Shown here piece after piece: positions 39,650 to 48,849 of a stretch of 64,000 nt of DNA. Below the pieces are notes generated by a model. It worked only from the letters and a program-made list of their open reading frames with translations, had not been told where the DNA came from and searched no databases. The DNA lies in the NCBI RefSeq assembly GCF_002210435.1, contig NZ_MZMV01000025.1:1-64000 (forward strand), written 5' to 3'. The DNA comes from Micromonospora wenchangensis (GTDB taxonomy: Bacteria; Actinomycetota; Actinomycetes; Mycobacteriales; Micromonosporaceae). Each line of letters begins with the position of its first letter. Position 1 is the stretch's first letter. The position numbers and the translations under genes are program-made.

Positions 39650-40891
39650 TCAGCGCAGGTGACCGTCGCCGGTCACCACGTACTTGGTGGAGGTCAGCTC
39701 GGGCAGCCCCATCGGGCCCCGGGCGTGCAGCTTCTGGGTGGAGATGCCGATCTCCGCGCCGAAGCCGAACTCGCCGCCGTCGGTGAACCGGGTGGAGGCG
39801 TTGACCATCACCGCCGCCGCGTCCACCCTGGCCACGAACTCCCGGGCGGCGGCCTGCGAGTCGGTGACGATCGCCTCGGTGTGCCCGGTGCCGTAGCGGC
39901 GGATGTGCGCGACCGCCGCGTCGAGCGAGTCGACCACGGCGACGGAGATGTCGGCCGAGAGGTACTCGGTGGCGAAGTCCTCGTCGGTGGCGGCCACCAC
40001 GTCGGGGGAGTACGCGGCGACCTCGGGCGAGCCGTGCACGGTCACCCCGGCCCCGGCGAACGCGGCCAGCACCGCCGGCAGGAACGCGTCGGCGACGTCG
40101 GCGTGCACCAGCAGCGACTCGGCGGTGTTGCAGGTGGAGAGGCGCTGGGTCTTGGCGTTCAGGGCGATCGCCACCGCCTTGGCCGGGTCGGCGGCGGCGT
40201 CCACGTAGACGTGGCAGTTGCCCACCCCGGTCTCGATCACCGGCACCGTCGACTCCTCGACCACGGTGCGGATCAGCGACGCGCCGCCGCGCGGGATCAG
40301 CACGTCGACCAGGCCCCGGGCCCGCATCAGCTCCTTGACCGAGTCGCGGGAGGCGGCGTCGAGCAACTGCACCGCGTCGGCCGGCAGACCCGCGCCGGCC
40401 ACCGCGTCGCGCAGCACCGCCACCAGCGCCGCGTTGGAGTGCGCCGCCGAGGACGACCCGCGCAGCAGCGCCGCGTTGCCGGACTTCAGGCAGATGCCGG
40501 CCGCGTCCACCGTCACGTTCGGCCGGGCCTCGTAGATGATCCCGACCACCCCGAACGGCACCCGGACCTGCCGCAGCTCCAGCCCGTTGGGCAGGGTCGA
40601 GCCCCGGACCACCTCACCCACCGGGTCGGGCAGCGCGGCCATCTGGCGCAGCGCGTCGGCGATGCCTGCCACCCGCGGCGCGTCGAGGGCGAGCCGGTCC
40701 AGCACGGCCGCGCTCAGCCCGGCCTCCCGCCCGGCCGCCAGGTCCGCCGCGTTCGCGGTGAGGATCTCCGGCGTACGCGTCACCAGCGCGTCGGCCATCG
40801 CGTGCAGCGCGGCGTCCTTGACCGTACGGGTGGCGACGGCGAGGGCCTCCGCCGCGTCCCGGGCCCGCCGGGCCTGCTCGACGACGCTCAT
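39650..40891 (-). CDS. proA: Glutamate-5-semialdehyde dehydrogenase (gamma-glutamyl phosphate reductase)
   Basis: A 413-aa enzyme that reduces gamma-glutamyl phosphate to glutamate semialdehyde with NADPH in proline synthesis. Diagnostic segments are [52 protein letters not shown], and the catalytic-Cys region [18 protein letters not shown]; the end [20 protein letters not shown] is the ProA signature. GAAGGAG six bases upstream fixes the ATG at 40891. It follows proB by 50 bp in the same direction, forming a proBA operon. Unlike many actinomycetes, obgE does not directly precede proB here. Confidence 0.95.
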   Translation of the reverse strand: MSVVEQARRARDAAEALAVATRTVKDAALHAMADALVTRTPEILTANAADLAAGREAGLSAAVLDRLALDAPRVAGIADALRQMAALPDPVGEVVRGSTLPNGLELRQVRVPFGVVGIIYEARPNVTVDAAGICLKSGNAALLRGSSSAAHSNAALVAVLRDAVAGAGLPADAVQLLDAASRDSVKELMRARGLVDVLIPRGGASLIRTVVEESTVPVIETGVGNCHVYVDAAADPAKAVAIALNAKTQRLSTCNTAESLLVHADVADAFLPAVLAAFAGAGVTVHGSPEVAAYSPDVVAATDEDFATEYLSADISVAVVDSLDAAVAHIRRYGTGHTEAIVTDSQAAAREFVARVDAAAVMVNASTRFTDGGEFGFGAEIGISTQKLHARGPMGLPELTSTKYVVTGDGHLR

Positions 40892-40941
40892 TGCGTACTC
40901 CTTCGGATCTTCCGGAAGCGTCCGCGTGGGGACGCCTGATG

Positions 40942-42051
40942 TCACAGCAGTACCAGGTCGTCGCGGTGGACGACCTCACGTTCGTACGCCGGGCCGAGCG
41001 CCGCGGCGAGTTCTCCGGTGGACCGGCCGAGCAGGCCGGGCAGCTCCACCGCGTCGTAGTTGACCAGGCCCCGGGCCACCGACGCCCCGTCGACATCGAC
41101 CAGGTCCACCGGGTCCCCGGCGGTGAACGTGCCGTCCACGGCGGTGATCCCGGCCGGCAGCAGCGACTTGCGCCGGCCCACCACGGCCTGCACCGCGCCC
41201 GGGTCGAGGTGCAGCCGGCCCCGGGGCGCGGTGGCGTGCGCCAGCCAGAACAGCCGGGCCGCCGGGCGTCGCCGGGCCGGGTGGAAGAACGTGCCCACCG
41301 GTTCCCCGGCGAGGGCGGCGCCGGCCAGCGGGGCGGCGGTCAACACCACCGGGATGCCGAAGCCGGTGGCGATCCGGGCCGCCTCGACCTTGGTGACCAT
41401 GCCGCCGGTGCCGACCCCGGCCCGGCCGGCCCCGCCGATGTCGACGCCGGCCAGGTCGCCCTCGCCGCGTACCTCGGTGATCCGGGTGCTGCCGGGCCGG
41501 GCCGGGTTGCCGGTCCAGAGCGCGTCGACGTCGGAGAGCAGCACCAGCAGGTCGGCGTCGACCAGGGCGGCGACCAGGGCGGCCAGCCGGTCGTTGTCGC
41601 CGAACCGGATCTCCTCGGTGGCGACCGTGTCGTTCTCGTTGACGATCGGCACCGCCCGCAGGTCGAGCAGCTTGCGCAGGGTCCGGTACGCGTTGCGGTA
41701 GTGCGCCCGCCGGGTCACGTCGTCGACGGTGAGCAGGACCTGCCCGACGGTGAGCCGGTGCCTGGCGAAGCCGGCCGCGTACCGGCCGATCAGCAGGCCC
41801 TGGCCGACGCTGGCGGCGGCCTGCTGGGTGGCCAGGTCGCGCGGGCGGCGGGGGAGCCCGAGCGGGGCGAGCCCGGCGGCGATCGCCCCGGAGGAGACCA
41901 GCACCACCTCGCGGCCGGCGGCGGTGAGCGCGGCGAGGGCGTCGACCAGGGTGTCGACCCGGGCCTCGTCCAGGCCGCCGGTCGCGGTGGTCAGCGAGGA
42001 CGAACCGATCTTGACGACGATCCGTCGGGCCTGGGTGACTGCTTCGCGCAC
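40942..42051 (-). CDS. proB: Glutamate 5-kinase
   Basis: A 369-aa ATP-dependent kinase that makes gamma-glutamyl phosphate, the feedback-controlled first step of proline synthesis. The amino-acid kinase domain has [24 protein letters not shown]-type loop [32 protein letters not shown] and [14 protein letters not shown]-terminal PUA domain (about 285-369) is present, so length and layout equal E. coli ProB. The start is taken as GTG 42051 just before VVKIG; an in-frame start at 42099 would add 16 residues. The upstream region is divergent with the ATL gene. Confidence 0.93.
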   Translation of the reverse strand: MREAVTQARRIVVKIGSSSLTTATGGLDEARVDTLVDALAALTAAGREVVLVSSGAIAAGLAPLGLPRRPRDLATQQAAASVGQGLLIGRYAAGFARHRLTVGQVLLTVDDVTRRAHYRNAYRTLRKLLDLRAVPIVNENDTVATEEIRFGDNDRLAALVAALVDADLLVLLSDVDALWTGNPARPGSTRITEVRGEGDLAGVDIGGAGRAGVGTGGMVTKVEAARIATGFGIPVVLTAAPLAGAALAGEPVGTFFHPARRRPAARLFWLAHATAPRGRLHLDPGAVQAVVGRRKSLLPAGITAVDGTFTAGDPVDLVDVDGASVARGLVNYDAVELPGLLGRSTGELAAALGPAYEREVVHRDDLVLL

Positions 42052-42098
42052 CCGCCCATTCTGCGCGGTCGGTGCCGGCGGACCCCGGCGCGTTCCCA

Positions 42099-42104
42099 TA
42101 TCCT
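42099..42104 (+). promoter_or_regulatory. -10 box TATCCT of a probable leaderless promoter
   Basis: TATCCT, eight bases, then GTG 42113; no ribosome-binding site. Confidence 0.4.
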
Positions 42105-42112
42105 GGCCGGTC

Positions 42113-42427
42113 GTGACGCCTGAGGAGTACGTGGAGGCGGTGCTCGCGCTGGTCGAGCGGATTCCGCCGGGCCGGGTGATGTCCTACGGGGCGATCGCCG
42201 ACGCGCTGGCCGAGCGCTCCGGGCGGGCCTCGGCCCGGCTGGTCGGCTCGATCATGGCCCGGCACGGTGGTGGGGTGCCCTGGCACCGGGTGGTGAACGC
42301 GGCGGGTCGGCTGCCACCCGGGCACGAGGTGCGGGCCCGGGCCCTGCTGCGGGCCGAGGGCTGCCCGCTGCGTGGGGCCGGGGTGGATCTGGATGCCGCC
42401 AAATGGTGGCCGGATGAGGGGCGGTGA
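42113..42427 (+). CDS. Alkyltransferase-like (ATL) DNA repair protein
   Basis: A 104-aa protein matching the DNA-binding domain of O6-alkylguanine-DNA alkyltransferase: VMSYGAIADAL, SARLVGSIMARHGG and WHRVVNAAGRLPPG. In true alkyltransferases the motif is PCHRV with a reactive cysteine; here it is PWHRV, tryptophan in place of the cysteine. This is the hallmark of ATLs (E. coli YbaZ, S. pombe Atl1), which flag alkylated guanines for nucleotide-excision repair rather than removing the alkyl group. The length and missing N-terminal domain also fit ATL. Confidence 0.85.
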   Translation: MTPEEYVEAVLALVERIPPGRVMSYGAIADALAERSGRASARLVGSIMARHGGGVPWHRVVNAAGRLPPGHEVRARALLRAEGCPLRGAGVDLDAAKWWPDEGR

Positions 42428-42444
42428 CCCGGCGGTAACGTGAG

Positions 42445-42450
42445 TAACAT
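42445..42450 (+). promoter_or_regulatory. -10 box TAACAT before the transporter gene
   Basis: TAACAT, eight bases, then ATG 42459. A second candidate, TAACGT at 42436-42441, would give a leader of about ten bases. Confidence 0.4.
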
Positions 42451-42458
42451 TCGGCCGC

Positions 42459-43889
42459 ATGGACGCGCCGCCGGCCGGGCCCGGCTCCCCACCCGCCGGC
42501 GGGTTGCCGCGTCGGGTGCACGCCGGTTACGCACTCGGCTCGCTGGCCACCGGGGCGTTCGGCACCGTGCCCGGCCTGCTGCTGCTGCCCTACCTGACCG
42601 ACACCCTCGGGGTGGCCGCCGGGCTGGCCGCCCTGCTGGTGCTCCTGCCGAAGGCGTGGGACGTGCTGGTCAACCCGGTCGCCGGGCGGATCTCCGACCG
42701 GACCCGCTCCCGTTGGGGGCCGCGCCGGCCGTGGCTGCTCGGCGCCGGACTGGCCCTGGCGGTGCTCTTCGCCGCCATCTTCGCCGCGCCCTTCGGCGTC
42801 GGGCCGGCCGCCGGGGCGTACGTGGCCGTCGCGTTTCTCGCCACCGCCACCGCGTTCGCCTTCTTCCAGGTCCCGTACGTGGCGATGCCCGCCGAGCTGA
42901 CCGACGACGCGGCGGAGCGTACCCGGCTGATGGGCTGGCGGGTCGCGGTGCTGGCGCTGGCCATCCTGATCTCCGGCGCGGTGGCCCCGGTGGTGGTGAC
43001 CGCCGGCGGCGAGGGGGTGGCCGGGCACCGCTGGATGGGGGTGTTCGTCGCCGTGCTGATCGCGCTCGGCGCGCTCGGCGCGTTCCTCGGCACCCGGTCG
43101 GCGGCGACCGGCACGGTGACCGCCACCGAGCCGACGCTGCGCGCCCAGCTCGCGGTGGTCGCCGCCGACCGGCCGTTCCGGGCGCTGCTGCTCTGCTTCG
43201 TCGTCCAGTCCGCCGGGGTGGCGACCATCCTGGCCGGGGTCAGCTACTTCGCCGCCCAGATCCTGCGCGACCCGACCACCGGGCCGACCGTGCTGTTCGC
43301 CTGCTTCGTCGGGCCGGCGCTGCTGGTGATGCCGCTGTGGACCCGGCTCGGCACGCGTCTGGGCAAGAAGACCGCGCTGGTCGCCGCCTCGCTGCTGCTG
43401 GCCGCCGGTGCGGCGGCGCTGTTGGCCGCGCCGGTGCTGCCCGCCGCCGCCGTCTACGCGGTGGTCGCGCTGCTCGGCGTCGGGTACGCCGGCCAGCAGG
43501 TCTTCGCGCTGGCCCTGCTCCCCGACTGCGTGGCCGCCTCCACGGCGCGCACCGGTCGCCGCCAGGCCGGCGTCTTCACCGGCCTGTGGACCGCCGGGGA
43601 GACCTTCGGCCTGGCCCTCGGCCCCGGCATCTACGGCCTGGTCCTGGCCCTGTCCGGCTACGTCTCCTCGGCCACCGGTACCGCCGCCCCCCAGACCCCC
43701 ACCGCACGCCTGGGCGTCCTCCTCGGCTTCACCCTCGTCCCCGCCCTCCTGATCGCCCCCGCCACCCTCCTCCTCCGCCCCCACCGCTACCTCCCCCCAC
43801 CCCCACCCCCCACCCACCTCGTCGATCATGGAGTTGCGGTGGGGACGAAAGCCGCGAAAATCCACGGAAAGGCCACCACAAGTCCATGA
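42459..43889 (+). CDS. GPH-type (glycoside-pentoside-hexuronide) MFS transporter
   Basis: A 476-aa protein with twelve membrane helices. VNPVAGRISDRTRSRWGPRRPWLLGA between helices 2 and 3 is the GPH/MelB family signature (D-R-T-x-S-x-x-G-R-R-R-P). The usual substrates are sugars or glycosides with H+ or Na+; the family also includes lysophospholipid carriers. The last 20 or so residues are encoded inside a palindromic repeat, and before it runs a Pro-rich stretch, so the C-terminus was probably changed by that insertion. Its stop overlaps the start of the PLP enzyme (ATGA), a likely coupled pair. Confidence 0.8.
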   Translation: MDAPPAGPGSPPAGGLPRRVHAGYALGSLATGAFGTVPGLLLLPYLTDTLGVAAGLAALLVLLPKAWDVLVNPVAGRISDRTRSRWGPRRPWLLGAGLALAVLFAAIFAAPFGVGPAAGAYVAVAFLATATAFAFFQVPYVAMPAELTDDAAERTRLMGWRVAVLALAILISGAVAPVVVTAGGEGVAGHRWMGVFVAVLIALGALGAFLGTRSAATGTVTATEPTLRAQLAVVAADRPFRALLLCFVVQSAGVATILAGVSYFAAQILRDPTTGPTVLFACFVGPALLVMPLWTRLGTRLGKKTALVAASLLLAAGAAALLAAPVLPAAAVYAVVALLGVGYAGQQVFALALLPDCVAASTARTGRRQAGVFTGLWTAGETFGLALGPGIYGLVLALSGYVSSATGTAAPQTPTARLGVLLGFTLVPALLIAPATLLLRPHRYLPPPPPPTHLVDHGVAVGTKAAKIHGKATTSP

Positions 43890-43894
43890 TCGAC
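43821..43894. repeat. Palindromic repeat at the transporter/lyase junction
   Basis: The left arm (43821-43842, beginning GTCGATCATGGA) pairs with the right arm (43873-43894, ending TCCATGATCGAC), 20 of 22 bp, around a 30-nt centre that contains GCCGCGAAAATCC. It encodes the transporter's last residues and the ATG of the next gene. It does not belong to the GATCAAGAG family. Confidence 0.7.
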
Positions 43895-45334
43895 AAGAAC
43901 GGGGTGCCTGCCGAGCGGGTGCTGGACGAGATCAGGCAGTTGCGGGTAGGGGATCGGCCGGTGCACGGGGGGCGGTTGTTCGCCTACGTGTACGACCCGG
44001 GAGTGGCGGGGCTCGACGAGTTGGGGGCGGCGGCCCACGCGGAGAGCGCGCATGTGAACGGGCTCGACCCGACCGCCTTTCCGTCCCTGCTGGCGATGGA
44101 GAACTGGCTCGTCGGAGCGGCCGGCGGGCTGCTCGGCGGCGGACCCGGCAGCGCCGCGCCGGACGTGGTCGGCAGCGTCACCAGCGGCGGGACCGAGTCG
44201 CTGATCCTGGCCGTCAAGGCCGCCCGGGACGCCCGCCCGGAGCTGACCGCACCCCGGATCGTGGTGCCGGCCAGCGGGCACGCCGCCTTCGCCAAGGCCG
44301 CCCACCTGCTGCGGGTCGGCCTCGACACGGTTCCCGTCGACCCGGTCACCCTGCGCCCGTCGGTGGCGGACATGGCCGCCGCGATCGGCCCGGAGACGGT
44401 GCTGGTCGCCTGCTCCGCCCCGTCGTACGCGCACGGGGTGGTCGACCCGGTGGCCGGGATCGCGCAGGTCGCGGCGGCGGCCGGGGTGCGCTGCCACGTG
44501 GACGCCTGCTTCGGCGGCTGGACCCTGCCCTACCTGCGTCGCCTCGGCGTGCCGGTGCCCCCGTTCGACTTCACCGTCGACGGGGTCACCTCGATCTCCG
44601 TCGACCTGCACAAGTACGCGTACGCCCCGAAGGGGGTGTCGGTGCTGCTGCACCGGGACGCGACGCTGCGCTCCCCGCAGTACTTCGCGTACGCCGACTG
44701 GCCCGGCTACACCATGGTCAACCCGGTGCTCGCCTCGACCCGCTCGGGTGGCCCGATCGCCGCCGCGTACGCCACCCTGCGGCACCTCGGCGACGACGGC
44801 TACCTGCGGTTGGCCGCCGCCACCCGGGACGCCGTCGGTTGCCTGGCCGCCGCCGTGCGGGAGGTCGACGGGCTGCGGCTGATGGCCGAACCGGAATCCA
44901 CGGTGGTCTGCTTCACCAGCACCGACCCGGCGCTCGACCTGTTCGTCCTGGTCGACGAGCTGACCGCCCGGGGTTGGCACACCCAACCCCAACTCCGGTA
45001 CGCCGACCTGCCCGCCAGCGTGCACCTCACGGTGACCGCCTCGGTGGCCCCCCGGGTGGCCGAGTTCGGCCCGGACCTGGCCGCCGCGGTGGCCGCCGCC
45101 CGCCGGGCCGGGCCGGTCGAGATGCCGGCCGACCTGGTCGCCCTGGCCGGGTCGTTGACCCCGGAGGCGCTCACCCCCGAGCTGATCGGTGGACTCGCCG
45201 CCGGCCTCGGGCTCGGTGCCGGGCCACCGGACCGGATGGCGGTGGTGAACACCCTGCTCGACGCCGCCCCCGCCGCGCTGCGGGAACGGCTGCTGGTGGA
45301 GTTCGTCGGCCTGCTGCAACGCCCCACCTGGTGA
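43886..45334 (+). CDS. PLP-dependent lyase/decarboxylase (sphingosine-1-phosphate lyase-like)
   Basis: A 482-aa fold-type I PLP enzyme. VTSGGTESLILAVKAARD binds the cofactor phosphate, HVDACFGGW carries the Asp that contacts the pyridine nitrogen, and SVDLHKYAYAPKGVSVLL contains the Schiff-base lysine. HVNGLDPTAFPSLLAMENWL and the whole layout match bacterial sphingosine-1-phosphate lyases (Dpl1/Sgpl1-like), although glutamate-decarboxylase relatives cannot be excluded. Start uncertain: ATG 43886 is in the right arm of the repeat, GTG 43904 is the alternative. The C-terminal 70 residues have no match I recognise. Confidence 0.75.
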   Translation: MIDKNGVPAERVLDEIRQLRVGDRPVHGGRLFAYVYDPGVAGLDELGAAAHAESAHVNGLDPTAFPSLLAMENWLVGAAGGLLGGGPGSAAPDVVGSVTSGGTESLILAVKAARDARPELTAPRIVVPASGHAAFAKAAHLLRVGLDTVPVDPVTLRPSVADMAAAIGPETVLVACSAPSYAHGVVDPVAGIAQVAAAAGVRCHVDACFGGWTLPYLRRLGVPVPPFDFTVDGVTSISVDLHKYAYAPKGVSVLLHRDATLRSPQYFAYADWPGYTMVNPVLASTRSGGPIAAAYATLRHLGDDGYLRLAAATRDAVGCLAAAVREVDGLRLMAEPESTVVCFTSTDPALDLFVLVDELTARGWHTQPQLRYADLPASVHLTVTASVAPRVAEFGPDLAAAVAAARRAGPVEMPADLVALAGSLTPEALTPELIGGLAAGLGLGAGPPDRMAVVNTLLDAAPAALRERLLVEFVGLLQRPTW

Positions 45335-45553
45335 CCCCCGCGTCCCGTCCGTCGCGGTCGACGGTCGCGGGGGCGTGACGGCGTCGCCGGGAGGTCGCGC
45401 TGGTCGGCCCCGCCCGGTCCGGGGCCGCGCCGCCGGTCCGGGGTCGCGCCGGGCGGATGCGGGACGGGCCCGGCGGGTTCGGGGGCCATGCGGGGCGGTT
45501 GTGGTTGACTGTCCCTGGGCGGACAGCGGTTATGCGGGGGTCGGGAGGCGGTC

Positions 45554-46117
45554 GTGCAGTTGCCGGGAGTGCTCGGCGAGCCGATCCGGTTCGTCCTCAA
45601 CTGGGGTCGCCGCTACTCGCTCTGGGTGTTCAACTTCGGCCTGGCCTGCTGCGCGATCGAGTTCATCGCCACCAGCATGGGCCGGCACGACTTCATCCGG
45701 CTCGGTGTCATCCCGTTCGCCCACGGGCCCCGGCAGGCCGACCTGATGGTGGTCTCCGGCACGGTGACCGACAAGATGGCTCCGGCGATCAAGCGGCTCT
45801 ACGACCAGATGCCCGAGCCGAAGTACGTCATCTCCTTCGGGTCCTGCGCCAACTGCGGTGGCCCGTACTGGGACTCGTACTCGGTGACCAAGGGCGTCGA
45901 CCAGCTCATCCCGGTCGACGTCTACGTGCCCGGCTGCCCGCCCCGCCCGGAGGCGCTCCTGCACGGCATCCTCCGCCTCCAGGAGAAGATCGCCGCCGAA
46001 CAGTCAGGCATCGGTGGCGTGGACCGCACCGACCCGCTCGCCCCACCCACCGACACCGCCCCGCGCCCGGTCGAGTCGCTGACCGCCCCCCCGGTCCGCC
46101 CCCCCACCCCCTCCTGA
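45554..46117 (+). CDS. nuoB: NADH-quinone oxidoreductase subunit B (second copy type)
   Basis: A 187-aa Complex I subunit that carries Fe-S cluster N2, the last electron donor to quinone. All four ligands are visible: GLACCAIEF (two Cys), GSCANCGG and [10 protein letters not shown]. The N-terminal part is short and the C-terminus (from about 150) is a Pro/Thr-rich extension not found in classic NuoB. GTG 45554 with GGGAGG upstream. TTGACT at 45505 may be the -35 region. The rest of this Complex I set starts 2.9 kb downstream after two unrelated genes. No nuoA precedes it. Confidence 0.88.
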   Translation: MQLPGVLGEPIRFVLNWGRRYSLWVFNFGLACCAIEFIATSMGRHDFIRLGVIPFAHGPRQADLMVVSGTVTDKMAPAIKRLYDQMPEPKYVISFGSCANCGGPYWDSYSVTKGVDQLIPVDVYVPGCPPRPEALLHGILRLQEKIAAEQSGIGGVDRTDPLAPPTDTAPRPVESLTAPPVRPPTPS

Positions 46118-46186
46118 CCGACCCCTGCGCCCCGCCTTTCCCCGCCCCCGCTTCCCGCTGCGCCCCGCCCCCGCGCCCCCGCTGTG

Positions 46187-46276
46187 CCCCGGTGATCAAG
46201 AGGTTCGCGTCAACATCCCGCGAAAATCTGACGCAAACTTCTTGATCAACTGACGCAAACCTCTTGATCACCGGGG
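46187..46276. repeat. Dispersed palindromic repeat (GATCAAGAG family), copy 2, three-armed
   Basis: Left arm A (46187-46212) can pair with arm B (46229-46250, TGACGCAAACTTCTTGATCA) or with arm C (46251-46276, TGACGCAAACCTCTTGATCA plus CCGGGG). Arm C gives the longer pairing, 25 of 26 bp. It lies in the gap after nuoB. Confidence 0.75.
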
Positions 46277-46369
46277 CGCGGCGAGACGAGGCGGGGCGGA
46301 ACAGGGCGAGGCGGGCAGGAGCCGGGCGGGGTGGGCGGACGGCCCGGGAAAGAGGTGGCGGGTAGGGGT

Positions 46370-46375
46370 TAGCGT
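46370..46375 (+). promoter_or_regulatory. -10 box TAGCGT of a probable leaderless promoter
   Basis: TAGCGT, seven bases, then ATG 46383; no ribosome-binding site. Confidence 0.5.
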
Positions 46376-46382
46376 GCGGGGC

Positions 46383-47699
46383 ATGACCGACTCCGTGGAC
46401 CGACGGTCCGCTTTCATCGTCGACGTGTTGACCGAGGAGTTCGGCGCGTCGATGGCGCTCGACCCCGCGGCGTTCCGCCGTAAGTTCCGCAAGATGGCCG
46501 CCTCCCCGTTCGCCTTCTACCGGGGCAGCGCCGCCCTGTTCTACGCCGACCAGCGCGGCGACTTCGCCGACGACGCGTTCCTCGACGAGCAGACCAGCCG
46601 GGTGTGGATCCACGGCGACCTGCACGCCGAGAACTTCGGCACCTACATGAACGCCTCCGGGCACCTGGTGTTCAACGTCAACGACTTCGACGAGGCGTAC
46701 GTCGGGCCGTTCTCCTGGGACCTGAAGCGGCTCGCCGCCAGCGTGGCCCTGATCGGCTACGCCAAGGCCCTGTCCGACCGGGTGATCGGCGACCTGGTCA
46801 CCGGCCTCGCCCGGTCGTACCTGACCGAGCTGCGGGCCATCGCCGCCGGTGGGGACGACGCGATCGGCTCGATCACCCTGGACAACGCCGACGGGGTGCT
46901 GCGCCGGGTGCTCCAGGAGGCCCGGCTGAACACCCGGGTCGATCTGCTGGCCGCGCAGACCACCGTCGACAACTACGAGCGGCGGTTCTCCCTCGGCGAC
47001 GGGGTGTTCGAGATCGACGCGGAGACCCGCAAGAAGGTGTGCGCCGCGTTCACCGCGTACCTGGACACCCTGCCCGAGTCGACGGCCCGGCTGCGACCGG
47101 TCGCCACCCAGATCAAGGACGTGGTGCTGCGCAAGGGGGTGGGCATCGGCTCGGCCGGGCTGCCGTCGTACAACCTGCTGCTGGAGGGGCACACCGAGGC
47201 GTTGGAGAACGACGTCGTCATCTACATGAAGCAGGCGCAGGTGCCGGCGGTGGCCCGGCACATCGACGACGAGCGGGTCCGGGGCTACTTCCGGCACCAG
47301 GGGCACCGCACGGCCGAGTCGCAGCGGGCGTTGCAGGCGCACGCCGACCCGTGGTTGGGCTTCACCGAGCTGGACGGGGCCGGTCAGCTCGTCGCCGAGG
47401 TCTCCCCGTACGCCGCCGACCTGGACTGGTCGGACGTCAACGAACCGGAGGAGCTGGCCGGGGTGCTCGCCGACCTGGGTCGGGCGGTGGCCCGGATGCA
47501 CTCGGTCGCCGACGACGAGTCCAGCCACGACCTGGTCGACTACTCGACCGAGGAGGCGATCGTCGCCGCGATCGGCGACGACACCGACGGCTTCGTCGGG
47601 CACCTGGTCGAGTTCGCCCACGCGTACGGCGTCCGGGCCCGCACCGACCACCAGCTCTTCGTGGACCTGTTCCGCAACGGCCGGCTGCCCGGCATCTGA
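46383..47699 (+). CDS. DUF2252 family protein (kinase-like fold)
   Basis: A 438-aa soluble protein. VWIHGDLHAENFGTYM and VNDFDEAYVGPFSWDLKRLAAS correspond to the catalytic loop (HGDxHxxN) and metal-binding NDFD of aminoglycoside-phosphotransferase-like kinases, and FAFYRGSAALFYAD is the conserved start of DUF2252. An activity on small molecules or proteins is expected but not known. It separates nuoB from the other nuo genes and appears to have its own promoter. ATG 46383 rather than GTG 46374, because the -10 box overlaps the latter. Confidence 0.8.
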   Translation: MTDSVDRRSAFIVDVLTEEFGASMALDPAAFRRKFRKMAASPFAFYRGSAALFYADQRGDFADDAFLDEQTSRVWIHGDLHAENFGTYMNASGHLVFNVNDFDEAYVGPFSWDLKRLAASVALIGYAKALSDRVIGDLVTGLARSYLTELRAIAAGGDDAIGSITLDNADGVLRRVLQEARLNTRVDLLAAQTTVDNYERRFSLGDGVFEIDAETRKKVCAAFTAYLDTLPESTARLRPVATQIKDVVLRKGVGIGSAGLPSYNLLLEGHTEALENDVVIYMKQAQVPAVARHIDDERVRGYFRHQGHRTAESQRALQAHADPWLGFTELDGAGQLVAEVSPYAADLDWSDVNEPEELAGVLADLGRAVARMHSVADDESSHDLVDYSTEEAIVAAIGDDTDGFVGHLVEFAHAYGVRARTDHQLFVDLFRNGRLPGI

Positions 47700-47715
47700 A
47701 CCGGCCCGTCGGGCG

Positions 47716-48771
47716 TCACGCCCCGAACTCCAGCACCACCTTGATGTCCTCGTCGGTGTGGGCGTACGCCTGTGCGTACGCCGACACCGGCACCCGGCGG
47801 GTGATCAGCGCGTTCAGCCACGACTGGTCGGCCCGGGCGAGCGCCCGGGCGGCCAGGTCCCAGTGCCGCCGGTTGGCGTTGACCGAGCCGAACACCACGT
47901 TGTTCTCCAGCACCAGCGCCCGGTTGAGCGCCCCGGCGTCGAAGTCGATGGTCCGGCCCCCGCTGGACACCCCGGTCAGGCAGACGATCCCGGCCGGGCC
48001 GACCTTGCACATGGCCTCCAGCACCACGGTCGGCGCGCCGGTGCACTCGACCACCACGTCCGGCTCGAAGTCCAGCTCGTCGACCGGCACCGTGTGGTAC
48101 GTCGCCCCGAGCGCCCGGACCAGGTCCGGCTTGGGGCCCGTGGTGTTGCGGTCCAGCACGTGCACCGACAGGCCACGCTGGACGGCCAGCAGGGCCGCCA
48201 GCAGCCCGATCGGCCCGGCCCCGGTGACCAGGACGGTCTGCGGCTTCCACTCGGCCCGGGTGCCGATCTGCGCGATGTGGTCCCACGCCTTCGCCACCAC
48301 GCTCGCCGGCTCCAGCAGCATCCCGACCGGGGCGAGGACGGGGTCCAGCCCGACGGCGAACTTCGGCTGCACCCGCCACCGTTCCCGGGCGAAGCCGGGC
48401 AGCCCCTTGATCCCGTGCTCGGTGTACCGGCCGTTGCGGCACATGTCCCACTCGTCGACGGCGCAGTTCGGGCAGGGCACCGGGTCGGGGTGGCGGACGA
48501 TGCCGGCCACCAGGTCGCCGGGTTGCAGGGTGCCGGACGGGTCCTCCAGCACCCGGCCGAGGGACTCGTGGCCGAGCACCAGTTCCCGCTGGCCGGGCGG
48601 GGCCTCCCCGTAGTCCCCGGCGATGATCTCCTGGTCGGTGCCGCAGATGCCGACGGCGAGCGCCTCGACCAGGATGGCGCCCTCCTCGGCCGGCGGCTCC
48701 GGCCAGTCCTGCACCAGCCGCAGCGAGTCGTGGACCCCGGGAGTCACCGTCACAGCGCGCACGGCCCCCAT
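47716..48771 (-). CDS. Zinc-dependent dehydrogenase, glucose 1-dehydrogenase type (MDR)
   Basis: A 351-aa medium-chain dehydrogenase. The catalytic zinc site has Cys in VGICGTDQEI and His-Glu in LGHESLGRV; the structural zinc cysteines are visible in CPNCAVDEWDMC (three Cys in close spacing). The NAD(P)-binding motif is VTGAGPIGLLAALLA. FARERWRVQPKFAVGLD and LEPASVVAKAWDHI are typical of glucose 1-dehydrogenases of archaea and actinobacteria. It is divergent from nuoC across a region with three tandem 23-bp repeats. Convergent with DUF2252, 16 bp apart. Confidence 0.82.
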   Translation of the reverse strand: MGAVRAVTVTPGVHDSLRLVQDWPEPPAEEGAILVEALAVGICGTDQEIIAGDYGEAPPGQRELVLGHESLGRVLEDPSGTLQPGDLVAGIVRHPDPVPCPNCAVDEWDMCRNGRYTEHGIKGLPGFARERWRVQPKFAVGLDPVLAPVGMLLEPASVVAKAWDHIAQIGTRAEWKPQTVLVTGAGPIGLLAALLAVQRGLSVHVLDRNTTGPKPDLVRALGATYHTVPVDELDFEPDVVVECTGAPTVVLEAMCKVGPAGIVCLTGVSSGGRTIDFDAGALNRALVLENNVVFGSVNANRRHWDLAARALARADQSWLNALITRRVPVSAYAQAYAHTDEDIKVVLEFGA

Positions 48772-48849
48772 CTTTCCCCGCCCCGCCCCGCACTGCCGGC
48801 CAAAGCGTCAGATGCCCGCCCCGCCCTGCCCGGCGACGCGCCAGACGAG

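Noticed and set aside
42059-42099. Alternative upstream start for proB
   Set aside because: The additional 16 residues are unlike ProB N-termini, and GTG 42051 is directly before the conserved VVKIGSSS.
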